From Nocardia sp. BSTN01 (lineage in GTDB: Bacteria > Actinomycetota > Actinomycetes > Mycobacteriales > Mycobacteriaceae): a stretch of DNA of 64,000 nucleotides. Under the pieces are notes generated by a model, which did not search any database, was not told the DNA's origin, and saw only the letters and a program-made list of their open reading frames with translations. A program made the translations under genes and the position numbers. Shown here in pieces: positions 1 through 8,566 of the stretch. The stretch lies in assembly GCF_015354405.1 (NCBI RefSeq), contig NZ_JADKYP010000037.1, positions 1-64,000 on the forward strand, in the 5' to 3' direction. Positions within the stretch are counted from its first letter, which is position 1, and each line of letters opens with the position of its first letter.

Positions 1-500
1 CTTCCGGCCACCGCGGACAACACCGAGCCGATGGCGAACACCACCAGCCCGCCGACCATGACGCGTTTGCGGCCCCACCGGTCGCCGAGAGTGCCGGCGG
101 TGAGCATCAAACTCGCGAACACCAGGGTGTAGGCGTTCACCACCCATTGCAGCGACACCACACCGGCATGGACGTCGGACTGGATATCACCGAGGACCAC
201 GCTGACGATCGTGGTGTCGAGGAAGGTGACGAACAGGACCGCCGTGACCACCGCGAGCGCCACATAGGGACGCTTCGCGCCGGGCGGCACCGGTTGCGCC
301 GCAATAGGATCCACCGGGGCCCCGCCGACCGCACCGCTCGCCGACGCGGTCTCGGCACGCGCACACACGGCGGGATCCGGACCCGGCGCGGCGGATTCGG
401 ATCCGGCCTCCGCCCCGGAGCCCCGTGCGGCCGAGTCGTCGCGGCGCAGCGGGCGATGCGATCCGGCACCGCGGCGGTCCGACGCGTCCGACGACGTCAT
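1..500 (-). CDS. MFS transporter, DHA2 (EmrB/QacA-like) family, partial
   Basis: This is the N-terminal 166 codons of a drug:proton antiporter; the rest lies beyond position 1. After a long Ala/Pro-rich cytoplasmic leader of about 75 residues, the first membrane helix carries LDTTIVSVVL. It is followed by LQWVVNAYTL and the loop GDRWGRKRVM, which is the MFS motif A region. These are hallmarks of the 14-helix DHA2 subfamily, which exports lipophilic drugs or metabolites. The ATG at 498-500 is 7 bases after the stop of the upstream lipoprotein gene, suggesting co-transcription. The unusually long leader could mean that the true start is further downstream. The substrate cannot be predicted. Confidence 0.8.
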   Translation of the reverse strand, partial: MTSSDASDRRGAGSHRPLRRDDSAARGSGAEAGSESAAPGPDPAVCARAETASASGAVGGAPVDPIAAQPVPPGAKRPYVALAVVTAVLFVTFLDTTIVSVVLGDIQSDVHAGVVSLQWVVNAYTLVFASLMLTAGTLGDRWGRKRVMVGGLVVFAIGSVLSAVAG

Positions 501-507
501 CGCGACC

Positions 508-1080
508 TCAGCTGGTCGGCGCGGGCTGAATGGTGGGGTGACCGGGAGCCGCGGGAGTGGCGCCCGAAGCCGGCGGCGCACCCGGACTCGGGGTACCCGC
601 GGCCGTACCGCAGACCGGCGGTGCCGCGCCCTCCAGCGTGAGCAGTGCGCAGAAGGTCGCGGCCGTCACCTTCCAGGTGCCCTCGATCTGCACCGCGCCC
701 CCCTGCTGACCCGACAGCGCCGGTGTGCCGTTGAACAGCACGTCGAAGGTGACGTCGGCGTGGTCGGTGCTGGTGCTGGCGACATTCGTGACCTTGGCAG
801 ACGCGGATTTGGCCATCGGCGAATCGGCCTGCGCCTCGATCGCCGGGGCGAACGCGGGCCCGTTCTCCAGCAGCGCGACCTTCTCGTCCGCGGAGGTGGA
901 TCCGTCGAAGAAGCGCTCGAAGTTCCGAGTCACCGCCTGGGTCACCGTCGGCGTGCCGCTACTCGGCGATTCGGCGGATTTGCTACCGGAATCATCACTG
1001 CCGCAGGCGGCAGCGGCGGTCACCATCGCGGTAAGTGCGCATGCCGCAAGCATTTTCGCCACTATTGCGCGATCGAACAT
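508..1080 (-). CDS. Mtb12-like secreted lipoprotein
   Basis: This is a 190-residue exported lipoprotein. The signal peptide starts MFDRAIVAKML and ends in a lipobox (TAAAAC), so the Cys should be lipid-modified and anchored to the outer leaflet of the membrane. The folded domain (FERFFDGSTSADEKVALLENG, then VTFDVLFNG and a terminal FCALLTLEG) resembles the low-molecular-weight antigen Mtb12 family of mycobacteria. The tail is Pro/Ala-rich. I chose the ATG at 1080 because GGGAGG lies 7 bases upstream; a longer reading from 1119 lacks a usable signal peptide. The family's molecular function is unknown. It precedes the DHA2 exporter in the same orientation. Confidence 0.75.
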   Translation of the reverse strand: MFDRAIVAKMLAACALTAMVTAAAACGSDDSGSKSAESPSSGTPTVTQAVTRNFERFFDGSTSADEKVALLENGPAFAPAIEAQADSPMAKSASAKVTNVASTSTDHADVTFDVLFNGTPALSGQQGGAVQIEGTWKVTAATFCALLTLEGAAPPVCGTAAGTPSPGAPPASGATPAAPGHPTIQPAPTS

Positions 1081-1149
1081 GAGGCGGCCTCCCTCGGTGA
1101 CGGTAGGCTCGGTGATCAACTCGCTCGAAGACTACTCGCCGGAACCGGG

Positions 1150-3210
1150 CTACGGACGCTTATCGGACACGAACGTGGTATCGGCGAGTTCGGCCAGGAC
1201 GTCGGGCAACTCGGCGGCGACCGCCCGCGCGTCGAGCAGCGCCGGATCCACCGAGAGCCCGATCCCCAATGCGCCGTTCCAGCTCAGCACCCCCGCGACC
1301 AGCGGAACTCCCGGAGCCGAGGGCAGGATCGGAAACACCTGGGTGATCGGCATATTCGCGAAGGTCATGGCCAGTTCGGGACCGGCCATGTTGGAGACGA
1401 TGGCGTGGAAGAACCGCCCGCCGTACACCGACCGCGCGAAGGCCCCGACGGCCGGTTCGGGGAGCAGCCTGAGCACCCGATCCATCACGACATGCGAGGC
1501 GAGGGCGCGGGTTCCGGAATGCAGCCGGTCGCTGCGGGTGCGGATCTCGGAAAGACGCTGCGCCGGCGTCGCCGCCGTCAGCGGAATGTCGATCATCACG
1601 GCGGCGGTCGAATTGCCCTCCGCCCCCGACGTGGGATCGCGCACCATCAACGGCACCGCCACCCGGATCTGCCCGCGCAACCGCTCCCCCAGATCGGGGC
1701 GCAGACGCTGCAGCGCCGTGACGGTGACGCTCAGCAGTACGTCGGTCACCCGGGCGCGATGCGAACGGGCCACGGCCCGAACGGTTTCCAGGTCCAGCGA
1801 ACAGACGGTGAACACGCGTCGCACACAGTCGTCGGGCAGCGTTCCCTTCGGCTGGGCATCGGCGGCCAACTGGGCCAGACCGGCCGCGGTGCCGGCGACG
1901 GTGGTCCCCCAGCTCGGCGGCTTGCGCTCGGCCACCGGCAGATCGATGGTCGGTCGCAGCAGGCGCAGGGCCTGCACCACCGTGCCGATACCGTCGGCGA
2001 CCACGTGATGCAGCAGCAGGACCACACCGATCGCGCCCGCCTCCGGGTCGCGCACCAGGACGAGTCGCCACAGCGGCCGATCCTTGGACAGCACCTCGGC
2101 GGCGAGATCCGTGACCACCCGGCTGATTCCGTCCACCCGCCGCGCCACGGCGGCCGGTGTCATGGCCGCCCCCGCCCCCGCCTCTCGACCCTCCGGTTCG
2201 CCGAGGCCATCCGGATCGGTGCCGGGGATCGTGCGCTCGGTGACGTGCCAGTCCCAGTCGACCGGACTGTCCACCCAGCGTGCCCGGCGCCACCGGCCCG
2301 GCAGGTCCAGACGCTGCTGGAATCGCGGCAGATGTGCCAGCTCGCCCTGGACCAGTTCCCGCACCGCGGCGAGATCGGGTCCGCCGTCGGCCCGCGGCCG
2401 GAACACGACCATGCCGCCCACCTGCTGCGGAATACCGGCCTTCTCGATGTGCAGGAAGAAGGCGTCGGCGGGCGGCACCACCGGCGGTCGCGCGTACCAG
2501 CGGTCGACCAGCTGGATACTCACCGCGACGAAGGCCACCGCGATCACCGCGTCGAGGACGAAGTGGTTGGCGGTCGCGACGATCACGTAGGTGGTCAGCC
2601 CGACGTGCAGCGCGCTGAGCACCTGCACGATCCACCCGCCGGAGACCCGGGCCAGCACCACACTCACCCACAGCGCCCAGCCGACGTGCAGCGACGGGAC
2701 GGCCGCGAGCTGATTCGCCCCCGACACCAGTGACGAACCCCAGGAGCCCCAGGTGTGGCCGGCGACGACGGTATCGGTGAAGCCCAGTTCGGGCAGCAGT
2801 CGCGGAGGGGTGACCGGGAAGAGCGCGAAGCACGCGATGGCCAGGATGTTCAGCAGCAGGAACGAGTCGCGGGCGCGGGCGTATTCGGCGCGGCGGCGGA
2901 AATACAGCCAGAACAGCAGCGCGAACGCACTGACGATGTAGGTGAAGGCGTATTCGTAGTTGGCCAGCGTCGCGAGCAGCGCCTGTGACTCCAGCCAGCG
3001 GTTGAGCGGGCGCTCGACGTCGATCGCGAGCCACTGTTCGAGATCGAAGATGCGGTGGGCGTTGCGGTCGGCCAGTTCACGGCGGGCCGGGGTGTGCAGG
3101 GCATCGACCGCCAGGTACAGCCCGAAGACCGCGAGCCCGGCCACACAGTCCCGCCACAACACCGGACGCGACGGATTGCCCACACAACCGTCATAACACA
3201 TGCGTCGCAA
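1150..3210 (-). CDS. PAP2 phosphatase / WS-DGAT-type O-acyltransferase fusion
   Basis: This is a two-domain protein of about 686 residues. The N-terminal part (about 1-235) is a polytopic PAP2 membrane domain with the motifs PSLHVGW and ANHFVLD, supplying the catalytic histidines that dephosphorylate a lipid phosphate. The C-terminal part (about 250-686) is a wax-ester synthase/diacylglycerol acyltransferase domain with the active-site HHVVADG near residue 402. The fusion suggests that the alcohol released by dephosphorylation (for example diacylglycerol from phosphatidate) is passed to the acyltransferase for triacylglycerol or wax-ester formation. That coupling is inference, although both motif sets are intact. 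A TTG at 3210 or an ATG at 3201 could start it. It follows the DMT permease gene by 4 bases. Confidence 0.85.
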   Translation of the reverse strand: MRRMCYDGCVGNPSRPVLWRDCVAGLAVFGLYLAVDALHTPARRELADRNAHRIFDLEQWLAIDVERPLNRWLESQALLATLANYEYAFTYIVSAFALLFWLYFRRRAEYARARDSFLLLNILAIACFALFPVTPPRLLPELGFTDTVVAGHTWGSWGSSLVSGANQLAAVPSLHVGWALWVSVVLARVSGGWIVQVLSALHVGLTTYVIVATANHFVLDAVIAVAFVAVSIQLVDRWYARPPVVPPADAFFLHIEKAGIPQQVGGMVVFRPRADGGPDLAAVRELVQGELAHLPRFQQRLDLPGRWRRARWVDSPVDWDWHVTERTIPGTDPDGLGEPEGREAGAGAAMTPAAVARRVDGISRVVTDLAAEVLSKDRPLWRLVLVRDPEAGAIGVVLLLHHVVADGIGTVVQALRLLRPTIDLPVAERKPPSWGTTVAGTAAGLAQLAADAQPKGTLPDDCVRRVFTVCSLDLETVRAVARSHRARVTDVLLSVTVTALQRLRPDLGERLRGQIRVAVPLMVRDPTSGAEGNSTAAVMIDIPLTAATPAQRLSEIRTRSDRLHSGTRALASHVVMDRVLRLLPEPAVGAFARSVYGGRFFHAIVSNMAGPELAMTFANMPITQVFPILPSAPGVPLVAGVLSWNGALGIGLSVDPALLDARAVAAELPDVLAELADTTFVSDKRP

Positions 3211-3214
3211 GCTT

Positions 3215-4132
3215 TTACGACATCAGGCTGGGTGATTCGTCGGTTATCTCCTTGTTACCGGCATAGAAGGCGCGGGCCAGCGGCGAATGCGCGAGTCCGC
3301 CGATCCCGGCCGCGATCAGCGCCCCGGCTACCGCGACTCCGGCCAGCGCCCCGGGAGTGTGCGGCAACTCGACCTTGAAGGCGAGCACGCCGACCACGTA
3401 ACTGACGATCGGATTCGTCACGCTCATGGCCGCGATCGCCCAGGGCAGCGGCCCGGCGGCGAAGGCGGTCTGTTCCAGCACCAGCCCGCTGAGCGTGGAG
3501 ACGGCGAGCAGATAGCCGGGCCAGTCGGTGGCGGTCGCGGGGACGCCGCGATAGACCAGATCCTCGGTGGTCAACTTCATGAAGACGGCGCTCATCGCGA
3601 AACAGACGCCGGCGGCCACCGCCACGAGGTTCGCGGCCACCCAGATCGGGCAGCGGATGCTGATCAGGGCCAGCAGCGCCACCAGCCCCGCGGCGGAGAA
3701 GGTGGCCAGCAGCACCCGGCCACGATCCGGATCGCCCGCCAGCGGCGCCACACCGCCGACGCCGAACAGCACGCCCAGGCCGGCGCAGACCAGCAGCGCG
3801 AACCAGATGTCGCGGCCACGCGGGCGACGCCGGCGTCCGAATGCCTCGAGCGGGACCGCGAACAGCAGCTGTGTCGACATGAGCGGCTGCACGGCGGCCA
3901 CCGAGCCCAGATGCAGTGCGACCGCCTGGGTGAAGAAACCCGCGAGATTGGTGATCCAGCCGCGCAGCCAGGTGCCACTGCGCAGCAGGCGCTGCATAAG
4001 TGTGGTCATACCGAAGACCCGGGCCGCCCGGGGTTGCTCGGCGACCACGGTGCGTGCCGCGCGCTGTTGCAGATAACCGGCCGCGGCGAACAAGAATGCG
4101 GCCAGCACTCCCAACGCGATGACCAGGACCAT
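3215..4132 (-). CDS. DMT (EamA-like) family transporter
   Basis: This is a 305-residue integral membrane protein with about nine to ten hydrophobic segments, starting MVLVIALGVLAAFLFAAAGY. It fits the drug/metabolite transporter superfamily: two halves of about five helices each, an Arg/Gly-rich cytosolic loop (RRRRPRGRD) in the middle, and late segments typical of EamA-like permeases. Direction and substrate are unknown. The stop is 4 bases before the start of the PAP2/acyltransferase gene, so the two are probably one transcript. A role in moving a lipid precursor or amino acid for that enzyme is possible but unsupported. Confidence 0.7.
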   Translation of the reverse strand: MVLVIALGVLAAFLFAAAGYLQQRAARTVVAEQPRAARVFGMTTLMQRLLRSGTWLRGWITNLAGFFTQAVALHLGSVAAVQPLMSTQLLFAVPLEAFGRRRRPRGRDIWFALLVCAGLGVLFGVGGVAPLAGDPDRGRVLLATFSAAGLVALLALISIRCPIWVAANLVAVAAGVCFAMSAVFMKLTTEDLVYRGVPATATDWPGYLLAVSTLSGLVLEQTAFAAGPLPWAIAAMSVTNPIVSYVVGVLAFKVELPHTPGALAGVAVAGALIAAGIGGLAHSPLARAFYAGNKEITDESPSLMS

Positions 4133-4230
4133 GCGGACCCCCGCTCAGGTGATCTATTCGCACTGTACGCCCGAATCCGTATCGAACCTGATCATGGACG
4201 ACGGGCGGAAACGACGGACGAGCGGGGTGC

Positions 4231-5271
4231 TCAGAGGGCGTGTTCGTCGAGCCACATGCGGGCGAGGTCGGCCGCCGAGGCGTGTTCGTCACGGACGCGT
4301 CGGACCATGGTCGCGAGGTCGGCCGTGGTGAGCTCCCCGGCTACGTAGTTGAGTTTCTTGATCTGCCGCTGGTCCAAGGCGCCCTGACGCAGCAGCGGGA
4401 CGACGTTCTGGGCGCGGAAGGCGTACGCCGGATCGGTGACGACGGCCGCGTCGGTGCCGACGGCCGTGTCACCGGGGCCGTCCGGCAGCAGTGCGACGGC
4501 CGAGGTGAACACGCCCGCGTCGACGGTTCCGTCGCGCAGTGCCTTCCGCAGTTCGCCGTCACCGGGAAAGTCGACGTGGCGGGTGATATCGCAGCCGTAG
4601 ACCGTGCGCAGCGGCGTCACCACGTCGCGCTGCGGGTCCGGCGGCGTCCGGAGCGGGTCGAGTTCGCGCCCGCCGGCGATGCCCACGGTCAGCTCACCGC
4701 AATGCGGTGCGAGGTCGGCGGCATTGGCCGGATAGCGTGCGGCCGCGGCGGCGCCGAGTGCGAGCTGCGGCCGCAGATCGGTGGCGTCGGCGAAATCGGA
4801 CACCGCCAGACCCTCCGGAACGGCCCGGCTCAGATCGTCGGCGACCGAGCCGATGGAGCGCGCCTCGAACGTCATCGGCGTCCCCGCGGTCATGTCGATC
4901 GGCGGGCCGGGCTCGTGATGTGCTGCGACGCTCGCGGCCGTCGCCCGATCCGGCGCGGTCGCCGAGGACGAGGAGTCGAAGGTGGTCAGCAGATCACCAC
5001 TGGTGTCGCCGACCAGCGTGATCGTGCCCGAGTCCAGGGCCGCCAGATAGTCCGCGCGCTGTCCGAGATGCTTTTTCACCGTCGTCCGCGTGCCGGTGCG
5101 TGCGAGCGCCTGAGCATAGATTTCGGCGACGACCTCCGACTGCGCCGAATCACCGGCGCCGACGATGATCGTCGACTCACCGTCACTGGTGGCACATGCC
5201 ACCGCCACCGTGGCGGCGGTGACGGCGACCAGTACCCGGGCCGTCACTCGCACCGATCCGGCCAATCCCAT
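4231..5271 (-). CDS. Glycine betaine/osmoprotectant ABC transporter substrate-binding lipoprotein (OpuAC-like)
   Basis: This is a periplasmic-type binding protein of about 346 residues. A signal peptide with lipobox VAVAC is followed by IIVGAGDSAQSEVVAEIYAQ, the usual opening of OpuAC/ProX-type domains that bind quaternary ammonium osmolytes. Later sections such as ITLVGDTSGDLL and YAFRAQNVVPLL also fit that fold. No permease or ATPase gene lies beside it, so it is an orphan in this window and must work with a transporter elsewhere. The ATG at 5271 gives the most natural signal peptide; an in-frame upstream reading reaches 5358. Ligand assignment rests on family resemblance only. Confidence 0.7.
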   Translation of the reverse strand: MGLAGSVRVTARVLVAVTAATVAVACATSDGESTIIVGAGDSAQSEVVAEIYAQALARTGTRTTVKKHLGQRADYLAALDSGTITLVGDTSGDLLTTFDSSSSATAPDRATAASVAAHHEPGPPIDMTAGTPMTFEARSIGSVADDLSRAVPEGLAVSDFADATDLRPQLALGAAAAARYPANAADLAPHCGELTVGIAGGRELDPLRTPPDPQRDVVTPLRTVYGCDITRHVDFPGDGELRKALRDGTVDAGVFTSAVALLPDGPGDTAVGTDAAVVTDPAYAFRAQNVVPLLRQGALDQRQIKKLNYVAGELTTADLATMVRRVRDEHASAADLARMWLDEHAL

Positions 5272-5406
5272 CCGGCGACACCCACTCCCGATAGTCAGCG
5301 ACAACCACATCCGGCGGCCGAGGGGCGCCCCGGCACAGGAATCGTAGGTGGGCCGCATCCGGGCGTCCGATCCACACCCGCCCTGCGACGACCGCGGCCG
5401 CCGGTT

Positions 5407-5601
5407 TCAACCTTGGATTCCCCGAGTGCCCGCATCTCCGTACGGGTTGCCCTCGCGCGGTCGCGAACGTTCGTTCGCGCGGCGCAGTGCGGCGATTTCG
5501 CGTGCCGCTCGCCTGCTCCGCTGCCGCATTTCCGACATGCCGTCGCCGCCGGCGCGACGCCCCGCCATCCATTCGATGAATCGACGAATTCCCAAGTACA
5601 C
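5407..5601 (-). CDS. Possible small basic protein
   Basis: This is a 64-codon reading frame in the otherwise empty 460-base stretch between the binding-protein gene and the response regulator. It begins VYLGIRRFIEW and has a basic helix-like middle (RQRSRRAAREIAALRRANE). Codon third positions are GC-rich as in neighbouring genes. There is no recognised domain and no strong ribosome site. It may be a genuine small protein or a chance frame. The remainder of 5272-5733 shows no other feature I can support apart from the presumed promoter of the two-component operon. Confidence 0.3.
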   Translation of the reverse strand: MYLGIRRFIEWMAGRRAGGDGMSEMRQRSRRAAREIAALRRANERSRPREGNPYGDAGTRGIQG

Positions 5602-5733
5602 CAACCTGTTCCGCTAATTCGATACTGATGATTCTACGTCGGCCCACCGACAAGTAGCGGCTCTCACGGGTGGGACCGCGCACCGGACTCTCGAGCAGTA
5701 TTCAGCGAGGTCTCAGGCGCGGCGACGAATAAT

Positions 5734-6414
5734 GTGCGGGTGCAGCCGGGACGCATTCTCCTGATCGAAGACGCCGACGCCATTCGCACGGCGGTCGCGG
5801 CGGCCGTACACGCCGCCGGGCACGAGGTCCTGGCCCGCGAACACGGCGATCGGCTGGAGTCCGATCTGGAGCGGTTTCGTCCCGATGTCGTCGTCCTCGA
5901 CGTGATGCTGCCGGGTCGCGACGGTTTCGGCCTGCTCGATGTGGTGCGCGCCCGCAGCGGCGCCGGTGTGGTGATGCTGACCGCGCGCGACGGTGTGGAG
6001 GACCGGGTGCGCGGCCTGCGCTCCGGTTCCGACGACTATGTGGTGAAACCGTTCGACCTGGCCGAACTGATGGCACGGATCGAGGCGCTGCTGCGGCGGA
6101 TGGGACGTATGCACAGCCGCATCACCATCGCCGATCTGGTGCTGGAAACCGATTCCGGCGTGGTGCTGCGCGGCGGCGAGCCGATCGGTCTCACCGCCAC
6201 CGAATTCAAACTCCTCGCCTACCTCGCCGCGCACCGCGACCGAGTCGTCACGAAGACCCAAATCCTCACCGCGGTCTGGGGTTACGAGGACTACGACCCG
6301 AATCTGGTCGAGGTCTACGTCAGCGCGGTACGCCGCAAACTGGAGGAACACGGCCCGCGCCTGCTGCACACGGTGCGCGGCATGGGCTACGCGTTACGGG
6401 CGAATCCGCGATGA
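5734..6414 (+). CDS. OmpR/PhoB-family response regulator
   Basis: This is a 226-residue two-component regulator. The receiver domain (about 5-120) has the acidic pair in LLIEDADA, the phosphoacceptor Asp in VVVLDVMLPGRDG, the conserved Thr in MLTARDG and the Lys in VVKPFDL. A winged-helix DNA-binding domain follows (about 130-224: LTATEFKLLAYL, VWGYEDYDPNLVEVYVSAVR and a terminal RGMGYALR). A GTG at 5734 is used as start. The gene overlaps the histidine kinase by four bases (ATGA), so the pair is co-translated. Which signal it answers cannot be told from sequence. The hemophore-like gene downstream is a plausible but unproven target. Confidence 0.9.
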   Translation: MRVQPGRILLIEDADAIRTAVAAAVHAAGHEVLAREHGDRLESDLERFRPDVVVLDVMLPGRDGFGLLDVVRARSGAGVVMLTARDGVEDRVRGLRSGSDDYVVKPFDLAELMARIEALLRRMGRMHSRITIADLVLETDSGVVLRGGEPIGLTATEFKLLAYLAAHRDRVVTKTQILTAVWGYEDYDPNLVEVYVSAVRRKLEEHGPRLLHTVRGMGYALRANPR

Positions 6415-8051
6415 GCGCCGACCCGGCACACACCGCGCCCACCCCACCCGGCACTCCGGACCACTCCGGAGAGTCGAACACGCTCGGACCCGCACCGGTT
6501 CGGGACCACGCCTCCGCGCCCCCGGCAGTGGAACCCGCAACGCCTGCACTGCCGACGATTTCGCTGCGGCGCCGGGTGACCCTCACCGCCGCGGTCATTT
6601 CCGGGCTCGCCCTGATCGTGGTGGCGCTGGCTGTGCACAGTCTGTTCGGGATCGTGGTGGCGCGCAGCGCGAATACGGTACTCACCGACCGGGTCCAGCT
6701 GGCCCGGCAACTCGCGCAGCAGAACACCCCGCCCGCGGAGTTGATCGCTCGTGTGGACAATCGCTCGGTGCGAGCCCGGCTGGTCCTCGCCGACGGCAGT
6801 GTCTACGGCAGCCTCTCGCCCCGGCGCGCCGGGGACGGCAGCCCCCGGACCAGGACCGTCACCCTCGGCGGCGGCGGCACAGTGGACCGCGCCCGGCTCA
6901 CGCTGCAGGTCGACACCCCGCTGTTGACCGCGCTGCGGTCACGACTCGGCCTCGTCCTGATCGGGGTGACCGCCACCGCCATCGTCGCCATCACGGCCGC
7001 GCTGTGGGTGGGATTGCGTCACGCGCTGGCGCCCCTGGATTCGATGACCCGGCTGGCCCGCGAGATCGCTCGCGGTGGCCGCGGCCGTCGCCTCTCCCCC
7101 ACTCGCACGGATACCGAATTGGGCCGCACGGCGAGCGCTTTCGACGAGATGCTGGATGCGCTGGAGGGCGCCGAAGCCCGGGCACGGGCCTCCGAACAGC
7201 AGATGCGCGCCTTCGTCGGCGACGCCGCGCACGAACTGCGCACGCCCATCGCCGGGATCAAGGCCATGGCCGAAGCGGTCCTGCACCAGCCCGCCGACAC
7301 CGGGCCCGAAGAGCGCGAACGCATGTATCTGCTGCTGGTCCGCGAAGCCCAGCGCGCCGGGCGCCTGGTCGAGGATCTGCTCGACATGGCCCGCATCGAC
7401 GCCGGGCTCACCCTGTATCGGCAATCGGTCGACCTGTACGAACTCGCGCACGCCCAGGTCGACCGCATGCGAATCCTGCACCCCGACATCGACTTCCGGC
7501 TCACCGGCCACACCATGCTCGCCCTCGCCGATCCCGAACGCGTGGCCCAGATCCTGGTGAACCTGCTCGCCAATGCATGTCAGGCCACTCCCCCTGGCGG
7601 CGCGGTCTCGCTCACTGTGAAAACGCTCGGCGACAGCGTCGGCTCGCTGCCCACCGAGCCGACGCCGACCCCGGCTACACCCGCCGACCGGCCCGGTCCC
7701 GCCCGCGACCCGGACACCACCCCATCGGAGGCGGCCACCCCGAACGCGGCGCCGAGCACAGGTACCGGCGAAGTCCGGGCCGAGATCCGCGTCACCGACA
7801 CCGGTCCCGGTGTACCGGCCGCCCAGCGCGAACACATCTTCGGGCGCCTGGTCCGGTTGGACACGAGCCGGGACCGCCGCCGCGACGGAGCCGGGATGGG
7901 GTTGGCCATCGCCCGCGGGATCGCCCGTGCCCACGGCGGCGACCTGCGCTGCGTCGAGCCGCCACCGGGGACATCGGGGGCGGTATTCGTACTGACGCTG
8001 CCCGCCCCGGACGCCGGTCCCGGGTCGCCGGAAGGCCCGTCCCCCGCCTGA
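6411..8051 (+). CDS. Two-component sensor histidine kinase
   Basis: This is a 546-residue HPK1-type membrane kinase. A Pro/Ala-rich cytosolic leader (about 1-45) precedes a transmembrane helix (ISGLALIVVALAVHSLF), a short extracellular sensor segment, a second helix (LVLIGVTATAIVAITAALW) and a HAMP-like linker. The H-box is AHELRTPIAG, the N-box NLLANACQAT, and the ATP lid region has TDTGPGVP and GMGLAIARG. Between the N and G1 boxes lies an unusual Pro/Thr/Ala-rich insertion of about 45 residues, probably disordered. The ATGA overlap with the upstream response regulator marks them as a cognate pair. The extracellular part is small and lacks a recognised ligand domain. Confidence 0.9.
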   Translation: MSADPAHTAPTPPGTPDHSGESNTLGPAPVRDHASAPPAVEPATPALPTISLRRRVTLTAAVISGLALIVVALAVHSLFGIVVARSANTVLTDRVQLARQLAQQNTPPAELIARVDNRSVRARLVLADGSVYGSLSPRRAGDGSPRTRTVTLGGGGTVDRARLTLQVDTPLLTALRSRLGLVLIGVTATAIVAITAALWVGLRHALAPLDSMTRLAREIARGGRGRRLSPTRTDTELGRTASAFDEMLDALEGAEARARASEQQMRAFVGDAAHELRTPIAGIKAMAEAVLHQPADTGPEERERMYLLLVREAQRAGRLVEDLLDMARIDAGLTLYRQSVDLYELAHAQVDRMRILHPDIDFRLTGHTMLALADPERVAQILVNLLANACQATPPGGAVSLTVKTLGDSVGSLPTEPTPTPATPADRPGPARDPDTTPSEAATPNAAPSTGTGEVRAEIRVTDTGPGVPAAQREHIFGRLVRLDTSRDRRRDGAGMGLAIARGIARAHGGDLRCVEPPPGTSGAVFVLTLPAPDAGPGSPEGPSPA

Positions 8052-8158
8052 GGATCGGCTGAAGATCGCGTATGCCCACTCGGCGTTTTCAGGGTCCTTT
8101 CAGATTCGGCGCGCAGATTCGGATCCGACATGATCCCGTGACGAATGGAGTTACCGGT

Positions 8159-8488
8159 ATGAAGCGCACTGTCGCCGCCCTGCTGGCCGGCACCGCCGGA
8201 ATCGCCGCCCTGGCCGTCGCCGTGCCCGGCGCCGCCTCGGCCGACGTCCCGCAGTGCAGCCCGCAGGCACGCGCCCAGGTTCAGGCCCAGACCGCTCCCC
8301 AGGTCGCCGCATTCCTGGCGAGCCATCCGGATCTGGCCGCCGAACTGGCCAAGGTGAAAGGTATGCCGAAAGATCAGCGCAAGGCCGAGATGCAGGCCTA
8401 CCGCCAGGGCCACCAGCAGGAGCTGAAGGATTTCCGCGGGGTGCGGCAGCCGATGATCGAGTACCACAAGTCCTGCCACAAGAAGTAG
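8159..8488 (+). CDS. Hemophore-related secreted protein (Rv0203-like family)
   Basis: This is a 109-residue secreted protein. A Sec signal peptide (MKRTVAALLAG to AASA) is followed by a small helical domain with two cysteines, one in VPQCSPQAR and one in YHKSCHKK, which probably form a disulfide. The section FLASHPDLAAEL between them is typical of the actinobacterial hemophore-related family that includes the heme-binding Rv0203. A role in extracellular heme capture is family-based inference; I do not see a definite heme ligand set. The ATG at 8159 is preceded by GGAG at 8 bases. It lies about 100 bases after the kinase gene and may be in its transcript. It ends at a strong terminator. Confidence 0.7.
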   Translation: MKRTVAALLAGTAGIAALAVAVPGAASADVPQCSPQARAQVQAQTAPQVAAFLASHPDLAAELAKVKGMPKDQRKAEMQAYRQGHQQELKDFRGVRQPMIEYHKSCHKK

Positions 8489-8514
8489 CGGCCGCGCATC
8501 GGCTCCGAAGACGG

Positions 8515-8548
8515 CGAGGGCGCCCCGGGAGTTCCCGGGGCGCCCTCG
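8515..8548. terminator. Bidirectional intrinsic terminator
   Basis: A perfect inverted repeat with 16-base arms (8515-8530 and 8533-8548, very GC-rich) is followed on the plus strand by GTTGTGTTGG. It lies between the convergent hemophore-like and malic enzyme genes and probably stops transcription from both sides. Confidence 0.8.
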
Positions 8549-8566
8549 TTGTGTTGGAATCCGGTG

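Noticed and set aside
538-2733. Very long plus-strand frame (731 codons) opposite the lipoprotein and PAP2/acyltransferase genes
   Set aside because: It is His/Arg/Gly-rich text antisense to two genes with clear domains and ribosome sites; it has no domain or start signal of its own.
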